Shown: positions 44,576-52,829 of the stretch, one piece after another
How positions within the stretch are numbered: position 1 is the stretch's first letter
Layout: every line of letters begins with the position of its first letter
Assembly (NCBI RefSeq): GCF_900096585.1
Contig: NZ_FMYH01000005.1
Coordinates: forward strand, 1 to 64,000
Direction of reading: 5' to 3'
Length of the DNA: 64,000 bases
From: Sanguibacter gelidistatuariae
Lineage (GTDB): Bacteria; Actinomycetota; Actinomycetes; Actinomycetales; Cellulomonadaceae
Position numbers and translations under genes: made by a program
The notes under the pieces: generated by a model
What the model saw: the letters and a program-made list of their open reading frames with translations, nothing else
Told to the model about the DNA's origin: nothing
Database searches by the model: none

Positions 44576-45160
44576 TCAGACGACGGCCCCTCCGGATCCG
44601 GGGCCGTCGTCGGGCCCGCTGGGCAGCCGCCAGACCAGCACCCCCACGCCCGCGAGGAAGCCCGCCGAGAGCGCCAGATAGACCTCGGACGGGACGATCG
44701 CCGGGAAGATCGCAGCGACGATCGCCGCCAGGGGGGCCACGACCACGGCAAACCAGCCGAGGTTGCGCATCCGGTCCGTGCTGAGCATGGGTCCGGGGTC
44801 GGGCGGGACGAAGGTGTCGTCGGCGTCCTCGAGCGCCTCCGCCTCCGGGCTGCGCCGCCAGGCACGTGGGTCAGAGGTCACTGGCGCGGGCTCGTGGACC
44901 CAGGGTGCCACCGGAAAATCGAAGGTCGGAGTGGTCGCCGGGGTCGGCGACGTTCGTTCCGTGTCTGGATTCGTGGAAAGATCGGAGAGTTCCGCGACGA
45001 TCTGCTGCCAGGCGGCTTCCGTCTGGACCGGGTCGGACAGGTCCGGTGGGTCTGTTGGCTCAGCGGGGATGTCATCGGCGGGATGGACGAGCTCGACGGG
45101 CTCGACCGGCTCGGCTGAGTCGCCGGCACGGCTGTCTGGGTCATCGGTGGTTCCTGGCAT
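44576..45160 (-). CDS. Actinobacterial membrane protein of unknown function
   Basis: A 194-residue protein. The first 115 residues are acidic and Pro-rich (VEPVELVHPADDIPAEPTDP). The conserved DTFVPPDPGPM segment comes next, then two membrane helices (LGWFAVVVAPLAAIVAAIFP and VYLALSAGFLAGVGVLVWRL). The FVPPDPGP motif before paired helices is common in actinomycetes near glk and plsC, but I know no function. The ATG at 45160 has TAGAGT seven bases upstream. A hairpin overlaps its last codons. Confidence 0.75.
   Translation of the reverse strand: MPGTTDDPDSRAGDSAEPVEPVELVHPADDIPAEPTDPPDLSDPVQTEAAWQQIVAELSDLSTNPDTERTSPTPATTPTFDFPVAPWVHEPAPVTSDPRAWRRSPEAEALEDADDTFVPPDPGPMLSTDRMRNLGWFAVVVAPLAAIVAAIFPAIVPSEVYLALSAGFLAGVGVLVWRLPSGPDDGPGSGGAVV
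44579..44611. terminator. Hairpin overlapping the 3' end of the 44576 gene
   Basis: GACGACGGCCCC (44579-44590) pairs with its exact complement at 44600-44611. It is 32 bases after glk and lies within the last codons of the convergent gene, so it probably ends glk transcription. Confidence 0.6.
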
Positions 45161-45167
45161 GGTGATC

Positions 45168-45173
45168 ACTCTA
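45168..45173 (-). promoter_or_regulatory. Predicted -10 (TAGAGT) of membrane protein gene 44576-45160
   Basis: The minus-strand TAGAGT lies seven bases before the ATG at 45160. Confidence 0.5.
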
Positions 45174-45219
45174 GAGTCGGATGAGAGTCCCGCGAATGCG
45201 AGGCGCATGAGGAGGCGGG

Positions 45220-46014
45220 TTGTTCTACTGGCTGATGAAGCGTGTCCTGGTTGGACCGCTGCTTCGACTCATGTTCCGTCCGTGGGTCCGCGGGCTCGAG
45301 AACATCCCCGGGGACGGCCCCGCCATCATGGCGAGCAACCACCTCGCCGTGATCGACTCCTTCGTCCTGCCGCTCGTGATGAACCGCGAGATCGTGTTCA
45401 TCGGGAAGTCCGAGTACTTCACCGGGACGGGCCTCAAGGGCCGTCTCACCGCGGGCTTTATGCGCGGCGTCGGCACGATCCCGGTCGACCGTTCTGGCGG
45501 CAAGGCCAGTGAGGGCGCGCTGCGCACTGGCCTCAACCGTCTCAACGACGGCGGCCTCTTCGGTATCTACCCCGAGGGCACCCGCAGCCCCGACGGTCGC
45601 CTGTACCGCGGCAAGACCGGCGTCGCGCGCCTGGCGCTCGAGTCCGGCGCCCCGGTCATCCCCGTCGCGATGATCGGCACCGACAAGGCCCAGCCGATCG
45701 GCAAGCGACTGCCCAAGCCCATGCGCATCGGCATCGTCATCGGCGAGCCGCTCGACTTCAGCCGCTACCAGGGCATGGAGAACGACCGGTTCATCCTGCG
45801 CTCGGTCACGGACGAGATCATGTACTCGCTCATGAGCCTGTCCGGCCAGGAGTACGTCGACATCTACGCCGCGACCCAGAAGGCCCGCCTCGCCGCGGGC
45901 GTCAAGGCGTCCGAGACGGGTGCTCCGCCGCCGAGCGCACCCGGAGGCCGCCCGGCCCCCGACGTCCAGGTGCCGGAACCGCCCCAGGAGACCCCAGATC
46001 CGTCAGTAGACTGA
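45220..46014 (+). CDS. plsC: 1-acylglycerol-3-phosphate acyltransferase (PlsC family)
   Basis: It acylates lysophosphatidate to phosphatidate in phospholipid synthesis, at the inner face of the membrane. The 264-residue protein carries the catalytic NHLAVIDSF (HX4D) and the substrate motif FGIYPEGTRSPDG. The start is a rare TTG at 45220, chosen because GGAGG stands directly upstream and the protein begins FYWLMKRVLVGPLLRLMF. The Pro-rich tail after residue 230 is unlike the enzyme core. In M. tuberculosis the related Rv2182c lies in a similar neighbourhood with aroG and pknL. Confidence 0.93.
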   Translation: MFYWLMKRVLVGPLLRLMFRPWVRGLENIPGDGPAIMASNHLAVIDSFVLPLVMNREIVFIGKSEYFTGTGLKGRLTAGFMRGVGTIPVDRSGGKASEGALRTGLNRLNDGGLFGIYPEGTRSPDGRLYRGKTGVARLALESGAPVIPVAMIGTDKAQPIGKRLPKPMRIGIVIGEPLDFSRYQGMENDRFILRSVTDEIMYSLMSLSGQEYVDIYAATQKARLAAGVKASETGAPPPSAPGGRPAPDVQVPEPPQETPDPSVD

Positions 46015-46098
46015 GATCTGATTCCCACGAACGATTCAGCGCCCACCGACTGCGTGCCCCAGGCATGCCCGGCGTGGGCTCAATGAGAGGTTGTCTCA

Positions 46099-47322
46099 AT
46101 GACGGTCCGTCGCGTCGCGCTCCTCACGGCAGGTGGCTTCGCCCCGTGTCTCTCCTCCGCTGTCGGCGGTCTCATCGAGCGCTACACCGAGCTCGCACCC
46201 GAGATCGAGATCATCGCCTACCAGCACGGCTACCACGGCCTGCTGACCGGCAACAAGATCGTGATCGACGACGAGGTCCGTAAGAACGCCGGGATCCTGC
46301 ACCGCTTCGGTGGTTCCCCGATCGGCAACAGCCGCGTCAAGCTGACCAACGCCGCGGACTGCGTCAAGCGCGGCCTGGTCAAGGAGGGCGAGAACCCGCT
46401 CACCGTGGCGGCTGAGCGACTCAAGGCCGACGGCGTCGACGTGCTGCACACGATCGGTGGCGACGACACGAACACGACCGCGGCCGACCTCGCCGCGTAC
46501 CTCGAGGAGCACGGGTACCACCTCACGGTCGTGGGGCTGCCCAAGACGATCGACAACGACGTCATCCCGATCAAGCAGTCCCTCGGCGCGTGGACCGCGG
46601 CCGAGGAGGCAGCGGACTTCGCCAAGAACATCATCGGCGAGCACCGCTCCGGACCGCGCATGCTCATCGTGCACGAGGTCATGGGCCGTCACTGCGGGTG
46701 GCTGACCGCCGCCTCCGCCGCGTCGTACCGCACGTGGCTGGACGCCCAGGAGTGGGTCCCCGGGATCGGCCTGACCAAGGAGCGGTGGGACATCCACGCG
46801 GTGTTCGTCCCCGAGCTTGCCCTCGACATCGAGGCCGAGGCCAAGCGCCTGCGGACCGTTATGGACGAGGTCGGCAACGTCAACATCTTCCTCTCCGAGG
46901 GTGCGGGCATGAACGAGATCGTGGCCCAGCTCGAGGCAGCCGGCGAGACCGTCGGACGCGACCCCTTCGGTCACGTCAAGCTCGACACGATCAACCCCGG
47001 TGCCTGGTTCGCCAAGCAGTTCGCCGAGCTGCTCGGCGCCGAAAAGACCATGGTCCAGAAGTCCGGCTACTACTCGCGTGCGGCTGCGGCCAACCCCGAG
47101 GACCTGCGCCTGATCAAGTCGATGACCGACTTCGCGGTCGAGTCCGCCTTCCGTGGAGAGTCCGGCGTCGTCGGGCACGACGAGGAGGACGGCGACCGTC
47201 TCAAGGCGATCGCGTTCCCGCGGATCGCCGGCGGCAAGGCCTTTGACGTGACCGTGCCGTGGTTCGGTGAGCTCCTGGGTGAGATCGGCCAGCAGCTGGT
47301 TCCGGCGCCCCCGCACTCATGA
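46099..47322 (+). CDS. pfp: Pyrophosphate-dependent phosphofructokinase
   Basis: It interconverts fructose-6-phosphate and fructose-1,6-bisphosphate, here most likely with PPi as phosphoryl donor. The 407-residue protein opens VALLTAGGFAPCLSSA. The decisive site reads HTIGGDDTNTTAADL; the second Asp (GGDD rather than GGDG) together with Lys in GLPKTIDNDV marks PPi-type enzymes. MGRHCGWL and FLSEGAGMNEIV are substrate motifs. It closely resembles the Propionibacterium PPi enzyme. GAGAGG precedes the ATG by about eight bases. It overlaps aroG by ATGA. Confidence 0.92.
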   Translation: MTVRRVALLTAGGFAPCLSSAVGGLIERYTELAPEIEIIAYQHGYHGLLTGNKIVIDDEVRKNAGILHRFGGSPIGNSRVKLTNAADCVKRGLVKEGENPLTVAAERLKADGVDVLHTIGGDDTNTTAADLAAYLEEHGYHLTVVGLPKTIDNDVIPIKQSLGAWTAAEEAADFAKNIIGEHRSGPRMLIVHEVMGRHCGWLTAASAASYRTWLDAQEWVPGIGLTKERWDIHAVFVPELALDIEAEAKRLRTVMDEVGNVNIFLSEGAGMNEIVAQLEAAGETVGRDPFGHVKLDTINPGAWFAKQFAELLGAEKTMVQKSGYYSRAAAANPEDLRLIKSMTDFAVESAFRGESGVVGHDEEDGDRLKAIAFPRIAGGKAFDVTVPWFGELLGEIGQQLVPAPPHS

Positions 47323-48671
47323 GCGTCGCCGTCGATCCCGAGATCGCGGCGGGGCTCGACCACTTCCGGACGCTCGTGGCCGGCCAGCAGCCCGTCTGGC
47401 CGGATGCCGGGCACCTGAAGAGGGTCAGCGACACCCTGGGCTCCGTGCCCCCGCTCGTCGTCCCGACCCAGCTCGAGACGCTCACCGAGCGTCTTGCGGC
47501 TGCCGGTCGGGGCGAGGCGTTCCTGCTCCAGGGCGGGGACTGCGCGGAGACCTTCGCCGAGGCCAACGCGGACCGGGTGCGCAACAAGGTCCGCACGATC
47601 CTGCAGATGGCCGTGGTGCTTACCCACGGCGCGAGCATGCCCATCGTCAAGATGGGCCGGATGGCTGGGCAGTACGCGAAGCCGCGCAGCTCCAACGACG
47701 AGACGCGCCAGGCCGTGACGCTGCCCGCCTACCGCGGTGACATGGTCAACGGGCACGCCTTTACGCCCGAGGAACGGATCCCGGACCCCGAGCGGCTGCT
47801 GCAGGGATACAACATCTCCGCGGCGACCCTCAACGTCGTCCGGGCGCTGACCACGGGCGGGTTTGCGGACCTGCGCCAGGTGCACGAGTGGAACCGCGGG
47901 TTCATGACGAACCCCGCCTACGCCCGGTACGAGCGCACGGCGACTGAGATCGACCGGGCCATCCGGTTCATGGCGGCGTGCGGCGCGGACTTCGAGGCGC
48001 TGCGCACGGTGGAGTTCTACGTGAGCCACGAGGCGCTGCTGCTCGACTACGAGCGGGCGCTGACCCGCGTCTCCTCGCAGTCCGGCCTGCCCTACGACTC
48101 CTCGGGCCACTTCCTGTGGATCGGGGAACGGACCCGCAAGATCGACGGCGCGCACGTGGACTTCCTGTCCCGGATCTCCAACCCGATCGGCGTCAAGCTC
48201 GGCCCGACGACGACGGCCGACGACGCGCTCGCGCTCCAGGACAAGCTCAACCCCGAGGGCATCCCGGGTCGCCTGACGTTCATCACCCGGATGGGCGCCG
48301 GCAAGATCCGCGAGGCGCTGCCCCCGCTGGTCGAGAAGGTGACCGCCGTGGGTGGCCCCGTCACGTGGGTCACCGACCCGATGCACGGGAACACGATCAC
48401 GTCGGACTCCGGATACAAGACGCGCCGCCTCGAGGACGTGCTCGACGAGGTCCGGGGCTTCTTCGAGGTGCACCGCGCGGTGGGTTCGGTCCCCGGCGGG
48501 CTGCACGTCGAGCTCACCGGTGACGACGTCACCGAGGTGCTCGGGGGCAGCGAGGAGATCGACGACGCCGGTCTTGCGCTGCGCTATGAGACCCTGGTCG
48601 ACCCGCGCCTGAACCACCAGCAGTCCCTCGAGATGGCCTTCCAGGTCGCCGAGATGCTCCAGGGCAGGTAG
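47319..48671 (+). CDS. aroG: 3-deoxy-7-phosphoheptulonate synthase, class II
   Basis: It joins phosphoenolpyruvate and erythrose-4-phosphate in the first step of the shikimate pathway. The 450-residue length and LLQGGDCAETFAEANADRVR, MPIVKMGRMAGQYAKPRSS, GAHVDFLSRISNPIGVKLGP and TWVTDPMHGNT show a class II (plant-like) enzyme. Metal ligands include the Cys of GGDCAE and the His of MHGNT. The start overlaps the pfp stop (ATGA), so glycolytic and aromatic flux genes are co-translated. Confidence 0.97.
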   Translation: MSVAVDPEIAAGLDHFRTLVAGQQPVWPDAGHLKRVSDTLGSVPPLVVPTQLETLTERLAAAGRGEAFLLQGGDCAETFAEANADRVRNKVRTILQMAVVLTHGASMPIVKMGRMAGQYAKPRSSNDETRQAVTLPAYRGDMVNGHAFTPEERIPDPERLLQGYNISAATLNVVRALTTGGFADLRQVHEWNRGFMTNPAYARYERTATEIDRAIRFMAACGADFEALRTVEFYVSHEALLLDYERALTRVSSQSGLPYDSSGHFLWIGERTRKIDGAHVDFLSRISNPIGVKLGPTTTADDALALQDKLNPEGIPGRLTFITRMGAGKIREALPPLVEKVTAVGGPVTWVTDPMHGNTITSDSGYKTRRLEDVLDEVRGFFEVHRAVGSVPGGLHVELTGDDVTEVLGGSEEIDDAGLALRYETLVDPRLNHQQSLEMAFQVAEMLQGR

Positions 48672-48693
48672 TCCCTGCCCGACGACGCAGCAC

Positions 48694-48740
48694 ACGCCGC
48701 GAGCCCCGGCCCACCTCAGGTGGACCGGGGCTCGCGGCGT
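48694..48740. terminator. Bidirectional terminator between aroG and the PASTA kinase gene
   Basis: The 16-bp stem ACGCCGCGAGCCCCGG with its complement (outer ends 48694 and 48740) continues inwards after a mismatch to a short loop. The two genes are convergent. Confidence 0.88.
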
Positions 48741-48751
48741 CGGTGGCCGAG

Positions 48752-51004
48752 CTACAGCTCGAGGGTGATCTTCGATCCCATGCGCAGCTGGGTGCCGGGT
48801 GCTTCGCTCTGACTGCGCACCTCGTTGCCGAAGAAGCCCATGTAGTACTTGACCTTGACCTCGAAGCCGGCGTCCTCGAGGATCTGCTGTGCCTCGGCGA
48901 CCGGCTTGAGCAGAACGTCGGGAACCGCCACGAGCGGTTTGCCGAGCGAGATCACCAGGGCGATCTGATCGCCGCGGTGGGCCTGGGAACCGGACTCCAC
49001 GCTCTGGGAGATCACCCGGCCCTCGGGCACGGACTCGCTGTACTCCTCGCTCGTCGTCGCGGTGAGGTCGAGGGGCTCCAGCCGTGCGCCGGCGTCCTCG
49101 AGGCTGAGCAGGGAGACCTGCGGGACGGTCACCGGCTCCGGACCCTTGGAGACTGCGAGGACGATCGGGGCGTTGTGGGGCAGGGAGGCGCCCTCGGTGA
49201 CCGACACGCTCATGACCGTGTCCGCCGGGATGGTGGTGTTCCAGTCCGACGTGGTCGAGACCTGGGTGAAGCCGTTCTTCTTGAGCGCAGCCTCGGAGTC
49301 GGTGAGGGAAATCCCGGTCAGCCCGGTGGGGACGGTGAAATGCTCGATCCCCTGAGAGACGGTGAGCGCGACGGTGCCGTCCTTGCGGATCTTCTCGCCC
49401 TCACCGGGCGCGGCGGAGATGACGGTGCCGGCGGGCACATCGTCACTGAACGCGTCGACCGGGTCCGCGGAGAGTTCGGCGAGCTCGAGCGCGGCGGTCG
49501 CCTCGGACACAGGGACCTCGACGAGGCCGGCCGGGACGATCGTGAAGGCCCCGGGGCCGGCGGCGAACCACCAGAAGGCACCCCCGCCGAGCGCTCCGAG
49601 CAGGAGCGCGACCGAGATGATCCACACAACCAGGCGGCGGCGTCGGCGAGGGCCGACGGCTGCGACGCGTCGGGCTTCCTCGGCCCCGGCAGCGGCCTCG
49701 GCGGCTTCGGCCGTCCCGGGCATGAGGGCGCGCGCCGAACCGAGGGAGAGTGCGATCGTCGATCCGGAGGACCCGATGCTCAGTGCCTGGGTGAGGTGCT
49801 CGGACGCGGAGTCGGAGTGGGTGGCCGGTGCGGCTGCCGAGGTGCCCGCGGTGGAGGACTCGTCTGTGGCGTCCAAGAGCGCGGTGACGCCAGGGTCCGG
49901 TCGCGGGGCCGTGACGACCGCGACGAGCCGGGACGGCGCAGGTCCGTCGTCGTAGGGATCGTCGTCGGATGCATCGAGATCCGGCTCGGTGTCTGTGTCT
50001 GTGGCGGACGGTGTGGGGTCTGCGATGACGGTGCCAGTCACCAGGAGGGCAGTGCGGGCCGACCCGTCGTCGTCTGTGGCGGCCTCGGAGTCCGCAGGAT
50101 CGACGGGCGCGGGCAGGGGGCGGTCGACACGTCGGTCGAGCATCTCGTCGGGGAGCGCATCCCGGAGGCGGCGCAGGTAGGAGAGGGCCGTGGGCGCGTC
50201 GGTGGGCCGGTCGTCGGGTTCGCGGGCCGCGAAGGCGCAGACGAGCTCGTCTACCTCGATCGGCAGCCAGGAGGCGACTTCCGACGGGGCCGGGATGTCG
50301 TTGTTGACGTGCATGAAGGCCACCTGGATGGGGGTGGCGCCCACGAAGGGCTGAGCCCCGGTGAGCATCTCGTAGGCCATGACTCCCACGGCGTAGATGT
50401 CCGTGCGGGTGTCGCAGAGGCCCCTGGCGATGAGCTCGGGACCGAGGTAGGCGACGGTGCCCAGGATCGTCCCGGTCGTGGTGGAGGTGACCTCGGTGAC
50501 CGCGCGCGCGAGGCCGAAGTCGGCGACCTTCACCCGACCGTCGGCGGCCAGCAGGATGTTCTCGGGCTTGATGTCCCGGTGCACGAGGTTCTGGCGGTGC
50601 GCGGCAGCCAGCGCGTCGAGCACGTCGTCGACCACGCTCAGGCATTCGCGGACGGTCAGCGTGCCCTCGTCCTGCATCCGTCGGCGCAGGTTGGTCCCGT
50701 CGACGTACTCCATCGTCAGGTAGCTCGTGTCGCCGTCCACGCCCTGGTCGTAGACCGCGACGAGGCCAGGGTGGGTCAGCCGTGCGGCCGCCCTGGCCTC
50801 GCGGCGGAACCGGGAGACGAAGTCCGCCCCGGAGGCGCCGTCGGCGAGGTGGGGGTGCATGACCTTGAGCGCGACCTCGCGGTCGAGGCGCCGGTCGGTC
50901 GCGAGATAGACCGTGGCCATCCCACCGCGAGCGATGCGGGAGACCACCATGTAGCGCCCGTCGACCAGTTGGCCGACGAGTGAATCAGTCAGAGTGGTTG
51001 CCAC
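48752..51004 (-). CDS. Transmembrane Ser/Thr protein kinase with four PASTA domains (PknL-like)
   Basis: A 750-residue eukaryotic-type kinase. The kinase domain (about residues 17-285) has IARGGMATVYLATD (glycine loop), VALKVM (Lys), LVHRDIKPENILL (catalytic loop), VADFGLA and the activation segment TSTTTGTILGTVAYLGPE. A long acidic linker leads to one membrane helix after RRRRR (LVVWIISVALLLGALGGGAF). Four PASTA repeats follow outside, each with a start like FTVPTGLTGISL or VAVPDVLLKPV; these bind peptidoglycan or its fragments. The GTG start has TAGAAT six bases upstream. The Rv2175c-like gene across the transglycosylase is the likely substrate, as for mycobacterial PknL. Confidence 0.95.
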   Translation of the reverse strand: MATTLTDSLVGQLVDGRYMVVSRIARGGMATVYLATDRRLDREVALKVMHPHLADGASGADFVSRFRREARAAARLTHPGLVAVYDQGVDGDTSYLTMEYVDGTNLRRRMQDEGTLTVRECLSVVDDVLDALAAAHRQNLVHRDIKPENILLAADGRVKVADFGLARAVTEVTSTTTGTILGTVAYLGPELIARGLCDTRTDIYAVGVMAYEMLTGAQPFVGATPIQVAFMHVNNDIPAPSEVASWLPIEVDELVCAFAAREPDDRPTDAPTALSYLRRLRDALPDEMLDRRVDRPLPAPVDPADSEAATDDDGSARTALLVTGTVIADPTPSATDTDTEPDLDASDDDPYDDGPAPSRLVAVVTAPRPDPGVTALLDATDESSTAGTSAAAPATHSDSASEHLTQALSIGSSGSTIALSLGSARALMPGTAEAAEAAAGAEEARRVAAVGPRRRRRLVVWIISVALLLGALGGGAFWWFAAGPGAFTIVPAGLVEVPVSEATAALELAELSADPVDAFSDDVPAGTVISAAPGEGEKIRKDGTVALTVSQGIEHFTVPTGLTGISLTDSEAALKKNGFTQVSTTSDWNTTIPADTVMSVSVTEGASLPHNAPIVLAVSKGPEPVTVPQVSLLSLEDAGARLEPLDLTATTSEEYSESVPEGRVISQSVESGSQAHRGDQIALVISLGKPLVAVPDVLLKPVAEAQQILEDAGFEVKVKYYMGFFGNEVRSQSEAPGTQLRMGSKITLEL

Positions 51005-51010
51005 GCGACG

Positions 51011-51016
51011 ATTCTA
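51011..51016 (-). promoter_or_regulatory. Predicted -10 (TAGAAT) of the PASTA kinase gene
   Basis: TAGAAT on the minus strand is six bases from the GTG at 51004, without a Shine-Dalgarno sequence. Confidence 0.65.
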
Positions 51017-51099
51017 GTGGGCGAGGTGGGCGGAATCGGGGATGCGCGCGATCTCGACGCAGCCTCTCCACACCTGCGGGGTCATCGAGAGCCCCGTCG

Positions 51100-52113
51100 T
51101 CATTGTTGAGCGGCCAGGGTGCGAACATTCGCGACATAACGCCGGGTGTCGTCGAACATCCCGTACTTGCGGACCGAGGTCTGCCCTTGGTAGTAGCCCG
51201 CGATCGCGTCGTCGAGCGACGGGCTGGTCTCCACGAGGCGCGCGAGGATCGCGACGCCGGCGGTGACGTTGTGCTGGGCGTCGAGCAGGTTGAGGTCGTA
51301 GCCGACGAGATCGGAGGCCCAGTCTCCCGAGGTCGGGATGACCTGCATGGTGCCGATCGCGTTGGCGGGGGACACCGCACGCTGGTCAAAACCGGACTCC
51401 TGGGTGGCGATGGCGAGGGCGAGGCTGGGGTCGACGCCGTGGACGATCGCCGTCGCGGCGACCATGGAGCGCATCTGGTCCTTGCTCGGGACCGAGCTGG
51501 CCAGCAGGGCTGCCTTGTTCTGGTTCGCGGCCGAGACGACGTCGCGGGAGTAGGTGCGCCCGGCGAAGGTGTCGCCGACGAGCTCGGTGGTCGGGGCCGC
51601 CTTGCTGGGGGCGCTGCTGGACGTCGTGGTGGTCCCGATCGACAGCGTTTGCCCGATCCGGATGAGGGCGTTGGTGCCGAGGTTGTTCGAGGAGATGATG
51701 GACGAGGCCGTGGTGCCGTAGCGGAGCGCGAGCGCGGAGACGGTGTCGCCGGCGACGACGCGGTGGGAGGCGGCCGGCGTGGAGGTCGGGGCGGGCGCCG
51801 CAGAGCCCGTCGCCGACGGGATGACAAGACGTTGGCCGGCGCGGATACGGAACTGGGCGTCGAGGTTGTTGGCCGAGCGGATCGAGGCGGGGGACGCGCC
51901 GGTCTGTGCCGCGATTCCCGAGACGGTGTCGCCCGAGGCGACGTCGTAGGACTCGTCGGCGGACGAGGACGACGCGGCCGCCACGATCGAGGCGGCGGCG
52001 AGGGCGAGGCCCGTGGTGCCGTAGCGCAGGGCGTACCGGCCTGCGGTGCGGGTCCGGGACGGTGCGGGAGTCGTCGTGGAGGCGGCGCTGCGGGAGGCGG
52101 GCATGGGGCGCAT
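51100..52113 (-). CDS. Secreted LysM-domain lytic transglycosylase
   Basis: A 337-residue exported cell-wall enzyme. The N-terminus is basic and followed by a signal helix (YGTTGLALAAASIVAAASSS). Two LysM domains bind peptidoglycan: SYDVASGDTVSGIAAQTGAS and SHRVVAGDTVSALALRYGTT, each ending in a RxGQxLxI motif. The C-terminal SLT domain has the catalytic Glu in AIATQESGFDQRAVSPANAI and GTMQVIP. It should cleave glycan strands. Starts at 52113 or 52104 are both possible. It lies between the PASTA kinase and the Rv2175c-like gene, an association that suggests kinase-linked wall control. Confidence 0.92.
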   Translation of the reverse strand: MRPMPASRSAASTTTPAPSRTRTAGRYALRYGTTGLALAAASIVAAASSSSADESYDVASGDTVSGIAAQTGASPASIRSANNLDAQFRIRAGQRLVIPSATGSAAPAPTSTPAASHRVVAGDTVSALALRYGTTASSIISSNNLGTNALIRIGQTLSIGTTTTSSSAPSKAAPTTELVGDTFAGRTYSRDVVSAANQNKAALLASSVPSKDQMRSMVAATAIVHGVDPSLALAIATQESGFDQRAVSPANAIGTMQVIPTSGDWASDLVGYDLNLLDAQHNVTAGVAILARLVETSPSLDDAIAGYYQGQTSVRKYGMFDDTRRYVANVRTLAAQQ

Positions 52114-52278
52114 CCGATCTGTTGGCGGTTCCGTCGATCTGGGACAACAAGCCGAAGATGCCGACGGCTCACGTGACCAGTGTTGCAGAAGTTGCTGTGG
52201 ATGCTGAAGTGACTGGTGTTGCACAACGACCTTAAGTCAGAATTGTCTGCGTGAACAATGGACAGCGGCCAGGAGCCG

Positions 52279-52284
52279 TAGGCT
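52279..52284 (+). promoter_or_regulatory. Predicted -10 (TAGGCT) of Rv2175c-like gene
   Basis: TAGGCT ends six bases before the GTG at 52291, indicating a leaderless transcript. Confidence 0.6.
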
Positions 52285-52290
52285 GGTCCG

Positions 52291-52755
52291 GTGACCAATC
52301 CAGAACAGCAGCCGCAGCCCGACCCGGCTGAAGCCCTCCAGACCGCTCGGATCGACGCCCTCGTGGGGGACTGGGTGAACGTCCCCGGCGTCGCCGAGCG
52401 CCTCGGAACCAAGGTGACCTCGATCCGCAGCGCGCTCAGCGACCGCCGGATCGTCGGCATGAAGCGCGGAGAGCGCAACATCTTCTCGGTCCCCGAGCAG
52501 TTCCTCATCCCCGCGCACCTGTCCAACCCTGCCGACCGCAAGCCGGTCCAGGTGCCCGAGGGGGAGACGGAGCAGATCATCATCCTGCCCGCGCTCAAGG
52601 GCACGATCATCCAGCTGGGCGACGTCGGGTACTCCGACCCCGAGATCATCGAATGGCTCTTCACGGTCGAGGGTGCGCTCGGGCAGACGCCCATGGAGGC
52701 CCTGCGGACCGGGCGTAAGAGCGCGGTCCGTCGGGCGGCGCAGGGCCTGGGCTGA
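52291..52755 (+). CDS. Rv2175c-like DNA-binding protein
   Basis: A 154-residue protein with a winged-helix core. WVNVPGVAERLGTKVTSIRS and ALSDRRIVGMKRGERNIFSV give the helix-turn-helix and wing. The C-terminal half (LKGTIIQLGDVGYSDPEIIE and WLFTVEGALGQTPMEALRTG) is the characteristic Rv2175c extension. In M. tuberculosis the homologue is a substrate of PknL, phosphorylated in its N-terminal tail; here the tail is MTNPEQQPQPDPAEALQTAR, with Thr2 and Thr18 as candidates. The GTG start is supported by the leaderless -10. It is divergent from the LysM enzyme. Confidence 0.88.
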   Translation: MTNPEQQPQPDPAEALQTARIDALVGDWVNVPGVAERLGTKVTSIRSALSDRRIVGMKRGERNIFSVPEQFLIPAHLSNPADRKPVQVPEGETEQIIILPALKGTIIQLGDVGYSDPEIIEWLFTVEGALGQTPMEALRTGRKSAVRRAAQGLG

Positions 52756-52779
52756 GGCCAACCTTCCGCAGTACGACCG

Positions 52780-52810
52780 CGCCCGCGCCTGCCCTGTGCA
52801 GGCGCGGGCG
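52780..52810. terminator. Bidirectional terminator between Rv2175c-like and polyprenyl synthase genes
   Basis: CGCCCGCGCCTGC (52780-52792) pairs with GCAGGCGCGGGCG (52798-52810) over a five-base loop. The genes are convergent. Confidence 0.8.
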
Positions 52811-52829
52811 TCGTCGTCTGGCGGTGTTC

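Noticed and set aside
52114-52290. c-di-AMP (ydaO-type) riboswitch before the LysM transglycosylase
   Set aside because: Such switches are common before wall-lytic genes, but this shared 177-base gap shows no matching conserved blocks.
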